Source: Thermoplasmata archaeon (GTDB taxonomy: Archaea > Thermoplasmatota > Thermoplasmata > Thermoplasmatales > Thermoplasmataceae). From it: 38,435 nucleotides of DNA. Below are positions 8,336 through 16,937 of this stretch, in pieces; the first letter of the stretch is position 1; every line of letters starts with the position of its first letter. Both the position numbers and the translations under genes were made by a program. The notes under the pieces were generated by a model, which did no database searches, had not been told where the DNA came from, and was given only the letters and a program-made list of their open reading frames with translations. The DNA is taken from assembly GCA_021835025.1 (NCBI GenBank), contig JAKBQY010000058.1, positions 4,729-43,163 on the forward strand. The letters are read 5' to 3'.

Positions 8336-8998
8336 TTAATCTTTATGGTTATAGGCTTCCATTACATATTCCGCGAATTGGTCATCAGGATATGCACCAA
8401 CAAATGTTACATCGTCGTTTATAACAATATGCGGAACCGCTGATACTCCAGCATCGGAAGCTTCCTTATCAAATTCAAGAGATTCAATCATTTCCCCCTT
8501 GATATTTTTGTTCAACAGTGCAAATTTATGTGCAGTTCCCACCGCTCTTGGGCAATACTGGCATGTGGGTGTCACATATACCTTAATTGTGATTGGTTTG
8601 TCAACCTTTGATAGAAGCTCCACAGCTGTTTTTGAAACATCAGCATCCCCAATGGATACATTTTCCAGATCTTCAATTAATGAACCAAATTCATATCCCG
8701 ATGGAATTCCATAGTAAACTATTCTGCCATCCTGTACACCAGCGGGCGCCACAACTGTTGCGGGGTATTTTTCTACACCGTATTTTTCAACCATCTCTTT
8801 GTCGTCTTCATATACATATTTCGTGAGATTTATTTTGTCATTCAAAGCGGCAACTTCATCAACAAGTTGCAGGGTTTCCTTGCAGTATTTGCAGTCATTG
8901 TTGCTTGATGTAAATACAACCAGATCCACGGCTTTCTTTATCTTTTTAGAAAATTCGTCTACCAAATACTTTTTATCTTCATCTCTTATCAATGCCAT
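8336..8998 (-). CDS. Protein disulfide oxidoreductase with two thioredoxin folds
   Basis: A 220-residue glutaredoxin-like protein of the archaeal PDO family. Two thioredoxin units are visible, each with a CxxC: C36-K-Y-C39 in the first and C146-Q-Y-C149 in the second (TPTCQYCPRAVG). Each is followed by the cis-proline loop (KYPATVV and VSAVPHIVI). Family members make or rearrange disulfide bonds in cytosolic proteins and can be reduced by a thioredoxin reductase-like enzyme, which is not in this window. The ATG at 8998 lies about 27-30 bases after a TTTAAATATATG box, so the mRNA is probably leaderless. It is divergent from alaX, with promoters back to back in about 110 bases. Confidence 0.93.
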   Translation of the reverse strand: MALIRDEDKKYLVDEFSKKIKKAVDLVVFTSSNNDCKYCKETLQLVDEVAALNDKINLTKYVYEDDKEMVEKYGVEKYPATVVAPAGVQDGRIVYYGIPSGYEFGSLIEDLENVSIGDADVSKTAVELLSKVDKPITIKVYVTPTCQYCPRAVGTAHKFALLNKNIKGEMIESLEFDKEASDAGVSAVPHIVINDDVTFVGAYPDDQFAEYVMEAYNHKD

Positions 8999-9105
8999 AG
9001 TTATCCTTTTGGTATTTAAAACATATATTTAAATATTTCTGCACAAAAATGTATATTGTTCATGGATTCAATTATATTAATATAATATACAGTTATTACA
9101 ATTTA

Positions 9106-9825
9106 ATGACCAAAAAGCTTTATTTTAATGATATGTATGGCAAAGAGTTTGATGGCAGAATAGAATACATAGAAGGAAATAAAATCATTCTCGATAAAAC
9201 TCTCTTCTATCCCACCAGCGGGGGTCAACCTAACGATACGGGAATTATAAAAAATGGGGACAAATTGTATAATGTTATAGATGTATACAAGGAAGGGGAG
9301 AATATTATACATGTTCTTGATAATTCTGACGGTCTAGCTGTAAATGACCAAATTCATGGCAAAATAAATTGGGAAAGAAGGTATATACATATGAGATATC
9401 ACACTGCCGTTCATATAATCGATGGCGTTGTGGATAATAATTATGATGGCCAGGGATTTTTAACCGGTGGCCAGATCTATGATAATAAGGCCAGGGTTGA
9501 TTTCAGCTTTGATGCAATAGATAAACAACTTATAGAAAATATAATAGAAAATGCCAATAAAATAGTGACCAAGGGACTCAGTGTTTTTCAACGTGAAATG
9601 GCAAGGGATGAAGCTTTAAAAATACCCGGTCTTGCAAGAACCGGGCCGGGAATGGAATTAATTCAAAAACTTGATCAAGTTAGAATTATAGAGATTGATA
9701 ATTTTGATTTTCAGGCTGATGGAGGTACCCATGTGGCAAATACACGCGAGGTTGGTAAAATTGTTATACAAAAAGTTGAAAATAAAGGCAAAGGCCACAA
9801 AAGATTGGCCTTTAGTTTAGATTGA
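9106..9825 (+). CDS. alaX: Alanyl-tRNA editing protein AlaX
   Basis: A 239-residue free-standing homologue of the AlaRS editing domain, which removes serine or glycine wrongly attached to tRNA-Ala. The N-terminal barrel carries TLFYPTSGGQPNDTG (33-46). The editing core has the zinc pair H99 and H103 (YHTAVH) and GGTHVANTREVG near the end. The residue before GGTH, usually cysteine in AlaRS, is Asp205; histidine H209 is kept. I start at the ATG at 9106, because LYFNDMYGKEF matches the family N-terminus. An upstream in-frame ATG at 9049 would add 19 hydrophobic residues and cannot be excluded. Its last 14 bases overlap the convergent aminotransferase gene. Confidence 0.9.
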   Translation: MTKKLYFNDMYGKEFDGRIEYIEGNKIILDKTLFYPTSGGQPNDTGIIKNGDKLYNVIDVYKEGENIIHVLDNSDGLAVNDQIHGKINWERRYIHMRYHTAVHIIDGVVDNNYDGQGFLTGGQIYDNKARVDFSFDAIDKQLIENIIENANKIVTKGLSVFQREMARDEALKIPGLARTGPGMELIQKLDQVRIIEIDNFDFQADGGTHVANTREVGKIVIQKVENKGKGHKRLAFSLD

Positions 9826-10930
9826 TGTCGTTATAAATAAAATCCGGCAATTCAGTATCTTTTGGTATTTCATTTTCATCAATAATTGTTTCATTGCCTG
9901 TGGCCTTAAAATAGGAATTGAGGAATTTTTGGACATATGTTTTATTGATAACGCCCATTGTACCAATTCTTATTGTGTTTCCGGAAATTTTTCCCATACC
10001 CTTTGAAACAATTATATTTTCCTGGCCCAGCTTATTTATTATACTATTGTTATCACCATTATAAAAACATACCACTGTATTTGAATATGTTTTTATGTCA
10101 CCAAATATACTAACATTGTTTTCAATAAGTTTTTTTCTGATAAATTCTGCGGATTTCTGAATCCTGTTTATTCTATTTTCCATTCCCTCTCTTTTTAGAA
10201 TTTTTAAAGCCACATTCAATGAGTTAAAAATGCCCATTGCCGGTGTATAAGCCGTCTCATTCTTATCAAGAAATTTTAATGATGTTTTTAAATCGAGATA
10301 AAATGGTACATCATTAATCTCGTTTTCCATTAAATAATTATATGCATCTTTTGAAAGGAATATTATGGCTATTCCGGGAACAGACGCCAGGTTTTTCTGA
10401 CTACTTGTGGCCATTGCATATATACCGTCCATGGTGAAATCGTAACCTCCAAACCCGGAGACATCATCCACCAGAAGTCTAGCACCCTTATCTTTCACTA
10501 TCTGCAATATTTCCTTAATATTGTATAATGCCGTTCCGTTTGATGTTTCATTGTGTACTAGAAATAAATAGTCAAAATCCCGCTCCTTTATATCATTTAA
10601 AATCGCTTCTGGATCTGGTTTTTCATAGTTTACATATTCAACATTGATTGTTTTTCGTTTTATCGATTTAATTAAACGTTCCCCAAAATCCCCAAAGCTT
10701 ATAGACAAAACCTTTTTACTTTTATCTATTAGTGAAAATACCATTGATTCAACCGCAAGGGTTCCGGATCCGGTAACCATTACCGATGCATATGCACCGG
10801 ATATGGCATTTAACATTTCCTTATTTTCAGCCATTATTTCCTTAAATTTTCCAGATCTATGATTATCCAGATATGTAGAAGCGTTCAATACAGAATAGGG
10901 TACTTCAACAGGGCCAGGAATCAAAAGCAT
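9812..10930 (-). CDS. Class V aminotransferase (serine/phosphoserine-type)
   Basis: A 372-residue PLP enzyme of the alanine-glyoxylate / serine-pyruvate aminotransferase group. Features: N-terminal LLIPGPVEVP (2-11), the phosphate-binding VTGSGTLAVES (52-62), aspartate D155/D156 (LLVDDVSGFGG) that pairs with the PLP ring, and the PLP lysine K179 (TSSQKNLAS). It follows serA with a one-base gap, and GGAGTGG before its ATG is a good ribosome-binding site. Some archaeal class V enzymes serve as phosphoserine aminotransferase, so in this operon it most likely converts phosphohydroxypyruvate from SerA to phosphoserine. A role with glyoxylate or alanine remains possible. A phosphoserine phosphatase is not in the window. 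Confidence 0.88.
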   Translation of the reverse strand: MLLIPGPVEVPYSVLNASTYLDNHRSGKFKEIMAENKEMLNAISGAYASVMVTGSGTLAVESMVFSLIDKSKKVLSISFGDFGERLIKSIKRKTINVEYVNYEKPDPEAILNDIKERDFDYLFLVHNETSNGTALYNIKEILQIVKDKGARLLVDDVSGFGGYDFTMDGIYAMATSSQKNLASVPGIAIIFLSKDAYNYLMENEINDVPFYLDLKTSLKFLDKNETAYTPAMGIFNSLNVALKILKREGMENRINRIQKSAEFIRKKLIENNVSIFGDIKTYSNTVVCFYNGDNNSIINKLGQENIIVSKGMGKISGNTIRIGTMGVINKTYVQKFLNSYFKATGNETIIDENEIPKDTELPDFIYNDINLN

Positions 10931-10931
10931 T

Positions 10932-11849
10932 TTACCACTCCTTCATAATATTATCTGCGGTCATGATTGCAATTCTCTTCTGTGCTTCGTAGCTCTGTGC
11001 CCCCAGATGTGGAGTTACCAGTACATTGTCCATTTTTAATATCTCAAATTCATAATCTTCTTTTGCTGGCTCATGCCAGAATACATCCGAGATCAAATAC
11101 CCTATTGTACCATCTTTAAGATATTTAACTACATCCATTACGTTTATTGCATTTGCCCTTGAGGTGTTTACTATTATTACCCCTTTCTTCAATAACGATA
11201 GCTCACCTTCGTTTAATATATATCCAGAACCATTTCTCAAAGTTACATTTATTGAAATAAAATCGGATTGCTTCAGAAGTTCTTCTAGCGTGACCTTTTT
11301 TACAAAATCCTGATATTGCACGGGCATTGGATCATATGCTATAAGTTTCATATTCAATACCTTGGCTACATCGGCTATAGAATGGCCTATTCTGCCATAA
11401 CCCAGAATGCCGAGGGTTTTTCCTGATAATTCATAACCCTTTAATTTTTTAAAATCATTCTTTTTTGTGTTTTCAATACCGTTTACAAGTTGTCTTGCAG
11501 CAATGATCATCATTGCCAATGTAAGTTCAACAACACTTTCTGTGGATGAGCCTGGTGCGTAAACGATTTTTATATTTTTTGCCTCTGCATAGTCAGTATC
11601 AATATTATCAACCCCAATACCGGCCCTGGCAATTATTCTTAATTTTTTTCCCTCGTTTATGATATCCATATCAATTTTTGTCCTGCTTCTAACAACAACA
11701 GCATCATAATCTTTTATTATTGATAATAATTCATCTCTTGTTATTTCTGGTTGATATGATATTTGAAATCTGTCTTTCAATTTATCAATTATTACTTTGT
11801 CCACCGGATCGCATATAAGAATTTTCCCATCCATGCCACCATATGGCAT
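10932..11849 (-). CDS. serA: D-3-phosphoglycerate dehydrogenase, short form
   Basis: A 305-residue NAD-dependent 2-hydroxyacid dehydrogenase, the first step of serine synthesis. The NAD-binding motif is TLGILGYGRIG (145-155). Also present are ARAGIGVDNID (74-84), VNTSRANAI with the catalytic arginine, and VTPHLGAQSYEAQKR with the catalytic histidine. The protein stops right after the catalytic fold: it has no ACT or ASB domain, so serine feedback through ACT is unlikely. The operon with the class V aminotransferase supports SerA over other hydroxyacid dehydrogenases. The start may be the ATG at 11849, or the one at 11834 (MDGKILICDP), which fits the family N-terminus better; TTTATATAG lies about 30 bases upstream of the first. 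Confidence 0.9.
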   Translation of the reverse strand: MPYGGMDGKILICDPVDKVIIDKLKDRFQISYQPEITRDELLSIIKDYDAVVVRSRTKIDMDIINEGKKLRIIARAGIGVDNIDTDYAEAKNIKIVYAPGSSTESVVELTLAMMIIAARQLVNGIENTKKNDFKKLKGYELSGKTLGILGYGRIGHSIADVAKVLNMKLIAYDPMPVQYQDFVKKVTLEELLKQSDFISINVTLRNGSGYILNEGELSLLKKGVIIVNTSRANAINVMDVVKYLKDGTIGYLISDVFWHEPAKEDYEFEILKMDNVLVTPHLGAQSYEAQKRIAIMTADNIMKEW

Positions 11850-12038
11850 TATTATTTATAAAAATTTGTTTGCTCTATATAAATTTTATATCAAAAACAA
11901 TCCATATTGTATAAATGATAACATAAAATGCAATATACACTAAATCTTTTGATAATTTTTTAAAGTTTAATGTTATTATCTAATACTACTATTATTATTT
12001 TCATATAGATTTATACATTATACGAAAAATTTAAAATT

Positions 12039-12305
12039 TTATACAATATAATTTGTTTTATCTTTCTCATCATCCTTGTTTTTTATAACAAGATTATGTT
12101 CATCAAATTCAATGTATGAAATTGAATTTATCGGTATAAGTCTTATTTTTTCCTTATCATTATTCTTTACCCTAAAGCATAATGCCCCTTCTTCACCAAG
12201 TATGGCATAACCAATATATTCGCCGTTGGTTGTTAAAGGTTTATCATCTCCACTTGCAGAAATAACACTATATGTTGCCCCTTTTTTTATTTCAATCATG
12301 TCCAT
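12039..12305 (-). CDS. Small beta-rich protein, unknown function
   Basis: I do not recognise this 88-residue protein. The segment IEIKKGATYSVISAS-GDDKPLTTNGEYIGYAILGEEG then ALCFRVKNNDKEKIRLIPINSISYIEF alternates short strands and turns, which suggests a small beta barrel. The tail is charged (KNKDDEKDKTNYIV). The start could also be the second methionine (12299), since MIEIKKG is the beginning of the structured part. It stands alone, with its own AT-rich upstream region. It looks like a real gene because codon use matches its neighbours and the hydrophobic pattern is regular. Confidence 0.65.
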   Translation of the reverse strand: MDMIEIKKGATYSVISASGDDKPLTTNGEYIGYAILGEEGALCFRVKNNDKEKIRLIPINSISYIEFDEHNLVIKNKDDEKDKTNYIV

Positions 12306-12577
12306 GGATAGATATAATATTCATCGTAAAAAGGTTTTTTATACATCAAACTCTCCGCATGTCTATTTTTTATAAATGATGGAATTTTATTGTTTATAGT
12401 TCCTAAAATAATATAGGCTCCATTATTAGATAAATTATAATGGAGATGTAATGTTGAACTGCGAAAGAAACCAATAGTATCCCATTAAAAAAGCAAAAGA
12501 GGTTAAAAAGTGTTTCTATAATTCTTATGGTGATAATTAATCTTCAAAATTTTTCCCAATTGTTTATTACATACATC
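12306..12577. other. Intergenic stretch without recognisable features
   Basis: AT-rich sequence between the small gene and the TnpB relic. Around 12330 there is a TTTTTTATAC-type box that could be a promoter. No gene, tRNA or repeat was seen. Confidence 0.5.
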
Positions 12578-12770
12578 GTGACATCCTCCCACGATTAAAA
12601 CCGTGGGCTTCCTGCTTCTGTGACCGGAGTTGCCCTTGCGGGTAGTGCCCCAATCTCCACAGGTGTAACTTCGGGAGTGCCCCTCCCTACTTTTTCTATT
12701 CCCCTATTGAGGATGTTTATCGATGCGTTGAGATCCCTATCAATCTCAAAACCGCAGGAATTAAAAATCA
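12578..12770 (-). pseudogene. TnpB (IS200/IS605 OrfB) C-terminal fragment with right-end hairpin
   Basis: On the minus strand the frame reads SCGFEIDRDLNASINILNRG and continues to EAGSPRF and a stop at 12595-12597. SCGFE carries the last cysteine of the TnpB zinc finger and IDRDLNASINI is its conserved follow-on, so the family is certain. Everything upstream (RuvC-like core and the first zinc cysteines) is missing. The stop codon lies inside a hairpin (12588-12607, arms CCCACG/CGTGGG), the IS605 right end, and GGAGGATGTCAC follows, as at 128-137. In intact elements this 3' part and right end also encode the TnpB guide RNA. The fragment ends about 35 bases before the divergent aroD gene. Confidence 0.85.
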
Positions 12771-12804
12771 GTATAATTTTATATAATAATAAAATTACAT
12801 ACTA

Positions 12805-13461
12805 ATGCCCCTGGAAATAAATAAAAGTGACATATATACATCAGTATTTTTTAACGATTATTATGATCTTAAATACAACTTCGAAAAACATCTTCAAAAG
12901 GATAACAATTATGAAATAAGGTTTGACCTTTTTGGTAAAAAAGATTTTCAAACGTTAAATAATGTGTTGGATTATCTATTAAAAAATGGGATAAATCATA
13001 TATTCACCTATAGGTCGCATAATGTTGAGGAACTTTTAGATATATATAAAAAGGCAATAAATATTTCTCCAATAATTGATATAGATATTAATTCATATGC
13101 ATTCACGAGAGATATGTTCAACAGGTCAAAGCTAATGCTTTCGTTTCACGGAGAAAATGATGACAATATAGAGGAAATTGTCAAAACAATGGTGGAAATA
13201 AAACCTGACATATATAAAATTGCATTGAATTACAGTGATTTAAGCAAATTTTTTGATGATATGCAATATTTAATAAAATTTAAAAATGAAATGGGCAAAA
13301 AAATTGCATTCATACCAATGGGAGAGAAAAATAGTTTTTTAAGGATAATATCCGGCTTTTTCCTGTCAGATATCATGTATGCATCTTATAAAAACAAAAC
13401 TGCACCGGGCCAGTTATCACTGGAAGAGTATATGAATATTTACAAAATATTTAAATTATAA
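12805..13461 (+). CDS. aroD: 3-dehydroquinate dehydratase, type I
   Basis: A 218-residue shikimate-pathway enzyme that dehydrates 3-dehydroquinate to 3-dehydroshikimate through a lysine Schiff base. The active-site residues are in place: E37-x-R39-x-D41 (YEIRFDLF), FTYRSH (67-72), the catalytic H115 (LSFHG), Schiff-base K138 (IYKIAL), R180 (FLRI) and the lid TAPGQLSLEEY (199-209). Length is normal for archaeal AroD. A TATA-like TTTTATATAATAA lies 20-30 bases before the ATG, so it is probably leaderless. It stands apart from the tryptophan/DAHP operon. Its last 11 bases overlap the convergent marC gene. An IS605 relic ends just upstream. Confidence 0.95.
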   Translation: MPLEINKSDIYTSVFFNDYYDLKYNFEKHLQKDNNYEIRFDLFGKKDFQTLNNVLDYLLKNGINHIFTYRSHNVEELLDIYKKAINISPIIDIDINSYAFTRDMFNRSKLMLSFHGENDDNIEEIVKTMVEIKPDIYKIALNYSDLSKFFDDMQYLIKFKNEMGKKIAFIPMGEKNSFLRIISGFFLSDIMYASYKNKTAPGQLSLEEYMNIYKIFKL

Positions 13462-14080
13462 ATATATGTATTATTCCTGTTGTAATCAAATCCACCGCTA
13501 TCGCTGTTAAAAGTAGGCCCATAATTCTGGATATTACTATTGAACCAGTTTTTCCCAGCTTTCCAAAAATTTTTACTGAGTATTTCAGGACAAAAAATGA
13601 AAGAATCAAAACGGTTATAACTGCAAGGATAACAATAAACCTTGATATCAATGTTATGTTGGCAGTGTTAAAAAATATGATGGCCGTTGTGATCGATCCT
13701 GGACCTGCAAGGAGGGGTGTTCCCAATGGCGCTATGGCTATTGCCTCTCTTTCAGCTGATTCATCCTTTTCCGTTTGTGTCATTTTGGTGGTTGATAGTT
13801 TGCCCTGAAGCATATCAAAACCAACTTTAAACAGTAAAATTCCACCTGCTATTTCAAAATCGTATATATTTATACCAAGGATATCAAAAATATATATTCC
13901 CAGAAACATAAAGCCAAATATCATTCCTCCAGCAGTATATATGGATCTTCTTATTATCTCATGCCTCTCCTTTAAGCTATATCCATCCGTCAATGATATC
14001 AGTACAGGTACAGCACCTATGGGATTCATAATTGCAAATAATGCAGCGAATGCAGTAACAAAAACCAGGATTAAAGACAT
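13451..14080 (-). CDS. MarC-family integral membrane protein
   Basis: A 209-residue protein with about six transmembrane helices in the MarC/UPF0056 pattern. The opening helix is followed by ALFAIMNPIGAVPVLISLT. The second half has the related APLGTPLLAGPGSITTAI, and both halves share the small-residue, proline-rich motifs that mark this inverted-repeat family. Members sit in the cytoplasmic membrane. Despite the name there is no firm role in antibiotic resistance; a transporter function is suspected. It is alone on its strand, convergent with aroD. AT-rich sequence (TAAATAGAGTATAAA) directly precedes the ATG. Confidence 0.9.
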   Translation of the reverse strand: MSLILVFVTAFAALFAIMNPIGAVPVLISLTDGYSLKERHEIIRRSIYTAGGMIFGFMFLGIYIFDILGINIYDFEIAGGILLFKVGFDMLQGKLSTTKMTQTEKDESAEREAIAIAPLGTPLLAGPGSITTAIIFFNTANITLISRFIVILAVITVLILSFFVLKYSVKIFGKLGKTGSIVISRIMGLLLTAIAVDLITTGIIHIFII

Positions 14081-14163
14081 TTTATACTCTATTTATTTAG
14101 CATATTAATTCTTTTGCAATTATAAAAATATTGTATAATAAATGAATAACCAAAAATAAAGGT

Positions 14164-15645
14164 TTATTGATATGTTCTTTCATCGTTGTAATAACGGGGG
14201 GTGCTGTACTCGCCTTTTTGTGAACCGGTTGTTTCGCCGCTGATAGCATTATACATGCTTCCATAATATTTTTTAATTTTTTCTTCAACGGGTATATACA
14301 ATGAAAGAGCTTCCTTTACATCATTTTTTTCAATTAATTTATGATTTTTTTCTACTGCCATATCACCTGCAGCCCTGATAAGACCGCCTAATTCCCTCAT
14401 TCTCAATGTTAATGAATTTTCTTTGTGATCCTCCTTGGCCCTGCGCTTACCCTCCTCTATTATAAGAGTTACCGCATCCATGGTCATGTGGGGTATTTTT
14501 CCATCTATATTTATTTCCTGTGCAATAAACTGTAAATATTTCATACGATTTTGATTGTTGTCCGGCATGGCAATATCCATCAATATTTCATAACCATTTC
14601 CAAGTATTCTGGATCTCAATGGACTTAAGATATACTGTAAATCCTGTATATTGCATGCAGCAACAAGAATAAAATCAGAAGGTACATCGTCAACCCTAAC
14701 GCTTGCACCAGCACTCTGTGGATTCCTTCCGATTATTGGGAATTTCCTTTCCTGCATTGCGGTTAAAATGAATCTCTGAAGATTTCCAAGGTGGGTGATT
14801 TCATCAATAAATAATACACCCTCATGTGCTATATGTACAGCACCGGCAACAACACGTTCATATGGCAGGGTTCCCAGTTGTGGGTGCCCCCCATATGGAT
14901 CATGCCTTACATCCCCGAGAAGTTCGGTTTCGCTTGCCCCTGTTGCCAGAACAAATGGATTTCTGTCTATAGGGACTATAACCTTGCTTGGGCTTTTCTT
15001 TTCTATTTTTCTCCTTTTTTCAAGAGTTTTTTCATCAAGAACTCTGATCTTGTCACCATATTTTTCATATACCACAATTTCCTCTCTATCCCCGATCTTT
15101 CTTGTTTGCGTTACCCTTTCATTGCCATTGTTCATTCCAAATGCCACACCAATAACATTGAAAACATCATTGAATGGCCCCTGTGCATTATTTACTATCT
15201 TGTTATTATTGCAATTTGGGCATATATTCTCTGTTGGCGAAGAATAAAATCCACAATGGGGGCACCTATAACCAAGTCTTTCAGCTACATTCTGGGGAGC
15301 ATCCTTTGGATCAATTATTTCACCCTCAATTGAATTCAATTCATGCTTTTCCCTTTCTATTTCATTGATGGTTTTTACCTCTATAAAAGGGCGTTCTGGA
15401 TAGGAAGGATTATGAACAACCCTGATTTCTTCCTTTGGCCTTTCTATATAAAATGACATTGCCTGGGCTATCATGGATTTTCCAACACCAGGCGGACCTA
15501 CGAGCAACATATTCCTTCTCTGCTTTGCTGCGAGTAGTGCCATTCGTACAGCTTCATCCTGGCCCACAACACGTTCAAGTGGACTTGATGGTATTTTTAT
15601 ATATGATGTGTCTGGAAAGTCGCTGAAATTTATATATGTTCCCAC
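14164..15645 (-). CDS. Lon-like AAA+ ATPase with zinc-ribbon insert, no protease domain
   Basis: A 493-residue AAA+ protein whose ATPase core resembles archaeal LonB. Walker A GPPGVGKS is at 50-57, Walker B GVLFIDE at 276-282, sensor-1 asparagine about 332 (AACN) and arginine fingers about 344-346 (SPLRSR). A C-terminal helical lid has sensor-2-like SLTLRMRELGGLIRAAGDMA. Between Walker A and B, where LonB has membrane helices, there is a zinc ribbon with cysteines at 128, 131, 142 and 145 (CPHC...CPNC), followed by a charged segment. The chain ends soon after the lid (EEKIKKYYGSM, then a polar tail). The Lon Ser-Lys peptidase domain is absent, so it should be a remodelling ATPase, not a protease. 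Its start overlaps the end of dnaG by 16 bases, which indicates coupling. Its partner and substrate are unknown. Confidence 0.9.
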   Translation of the reverse strand: MGTYINFSDFPDTSYIKIPSSPLERVVGQDEAVRMALLAAKQRRNMLLVGPPGVGKSMIAQAMSFYIERPKEEIRVVHNPSYPERPFIEVKTINEIEREKHELNSIEGEIIDPKDAPQNVAERLGYRCPHCGFYSSPTENICPNCNNNKIVNNAQGPFNDVFNVIGVAFGMNNGNERVTQTRKIGDREEIVVYEKYGDKIRVLDEKTLEKRRKIEKKSPSKVIVPIDRNPFVLATGASETELLGDVRHDPYGGHPQLGTLPYERVVAGAVHIAHEGVLFIDEITHLGNLQRFILTAMQERKFPIIGRNPQSAGASVRVDDVPSDFILVAACNIQDLQYILSPLRSRILGNGYEILMDIAMPDNNQNRMKYLQFIAQEINIDGKIPHMTMDAVTLIIEEGKRRAKEDHKENSLTLRMRELGGLIRAAGDMAVEKNHKLIEKNDVKEALSLYIPVEEKIKKYYGSMYNAISGETTGSQKGEYSTPRYYNDERTYQ

Positions 15646-16937
15646 GTAACCACCCTTATATTATCAGGCTTTTTGGTCACATGCCCGGTTTTTACTCCGT
15701 ATATGCTTTTTATACCAATATTATTTGCAATATCTATTAATCTCTGGGTTATAATCCCGCCGGTTATCAATACCGTAGCCCCTTTTATATTTTCCAGGGC
15801 ATCAACTCCTTCGGAAACAGGGTATCTTGCAACGGGATTGGATGATTCATCATATAACTCCATTTCCTTACTTTCATATAATTCATTTAATTTTGTTCGG
15901 ATATATTTTGGGTTATTTATATCATTGATTTCCTCAACGGTCTGTATTTCCTGGTAATGTCCTGCCTGAATTTCCTTTTCCTTTACTTTTTTTTCCCTAT
16001 CACCGTTTTTTGATGAATTTTCTTCCTTTAGATGGTCAATTTTTTGATTTTGATTTTCCTGGTTTGATTTCTCATTAAATTCTTTTAATTCATCTATCAT
16101 TCCATGGGATTCAAGATACTGTTCAACCGGAGTCTTATATTTCAATGCTTTAACTATCTGTTTGTAGGTTAATTCTTCAACCTCCGTTCCCGGTGGGGCT
16201 CTTGCAATAAAATCAACATCTGCAACCTGCAACATTTCCTTTATGATCAATTCACCACCATGGTCACCATCAACAAAGAGAGTTACAGTCCTTGACTTGG
16301 AAAGATCTTTTACAGTTTTTGGCACATTTGTACCCTGAACCGCTATTGTATTTTTTATACCATATCTTAAAAGGTTAAGAACGTCATTTCTGCCTTCTAC
16401 CACAATAATTGAATCCGAATTGTTTATTGCGGGTCCAGCTGGTAAATGTTCTTCGCCATAAGATATTATTTCCTTCTTTTCAACCTCTTCCCTTACTGAT
16501 TGAATAATGCTTTCACTCAGGCTTTTGCCATTATCTCCCATTTTTTTGTAAAGCTCTTCAGCTCTCTGGATGACTTTATCACGCTTGTTTATCCTGACAT
16601 CTTCAACATTTTCAATTTCAACCTTGGCCTTGCATGGGCCTATCCTGTCAATGGTCTCAAGGGCAGCAGCCAGAATTGAGCTTTCCACCTGGTCCAGTCC
16701 GGATGGTATAAGGGCAAAACCTTCAGTTCTACCTTTTTTGGTATCAATTTCAACCTCTATCCTCCCTATTTTACCACTTTTTTGCAAATCCCTTAAATCC
16801 AGTTCTTCACCAAGAAGACCTTCTGTTTGCCCAAAAATCGCACCAACAACATCAGGTTTTTCAACAACCCCGTCAGTAACAATTTTAGCCTTGATTAAGT
16901 ATTTTGTTATATTTGGATCGACATTCACTATTATCAC
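15630..16937 (-). CDS. dnaG: DnaG-type primase, archaeal (Toprim protein)
   Basis: A 435-residue archaeal DnaG homologue. Residues 1 to about 165 are the archaeal N-terminal domain (DPNITKYLIKAKI, DVVGAIFGQTEGLLGEELDL). The Toprim domain has the metal-binding E181 (IIVVEGRND) and D223-x-D225 (LFVDGDHGG). A Lys/Glu/Asn-rich low-complexity linker spans about 285-335, then a conserved C-terminal part (GATVLITGGIITQRLIDIANNIGIKSIYGV). In archaea this protein has RNA-priming activity in vitro and is also found with the exosome, where it helps bind poly(A), so both roles are possible. It is the first gene of a unit with the AAA+/zinc-ribbon gene. It lacks the N-terminal zinc domain of bacterial DnaG. 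Confidence 0.95.
   Translation of the reverse strand: MIIVNVDPNITKYLIKAKIVTDGVVEKPDVVGAIFGQTEGLLGEELDLRDLQKSGKIGRIEVEIDTKKGRTEGFALIPSGLDQVESSILAAALETIDRIGPCKAKVEIENVEDVRINKRDKVIQRAEELYKKMGDNGKSLSESIIQSVREEVEKKEIISYGEEHLPAGPAINNSDSIIVVEGRNDVLNLLRYGIKNTIAVQGTNVPKTVKDLSKSRTVTLFVDGDHGGELIIKEMLQVADVDFIARAPPGTEVEELTYKQIVKALKYKTPVEQYLESHGMIDELKEFNEKSNQENQNQKIDHLKEENSSKNGDREKKVKEKEIQAGHYQEIQTVEEINDINNPKYIRTKLNELYESKEMELYDESSNPVARYPVSEGVDALENIKGATVLITGGIITQRLIDIANNIGIKSIYGVKTGHVTKKPDNIRVVTWEHI

Noticed and set aside
12440-12560. Possible C/D box small RNA before the TnpB relic
   Set aside because: A GTGATAA resembling box C was noticed near 12531, but no matching box D or D'/C' pair at suitable distance was found.
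12620-12805. 61-residue plus-strand open frame just before aroD
   Set aside because: It is the antisense of the TnpB fragment, whose minus-strand frame carries the recognisable SCGFEIDRDLNASINI motif.
14795-15333. Two overlapping plus-strand frames of 150 and 169 residues opposite the AAA+ gene
   Set aside because: They are shadows of the zinc-ribbon and linker part of the AAA+ gene, with no start signal or family resemblance.
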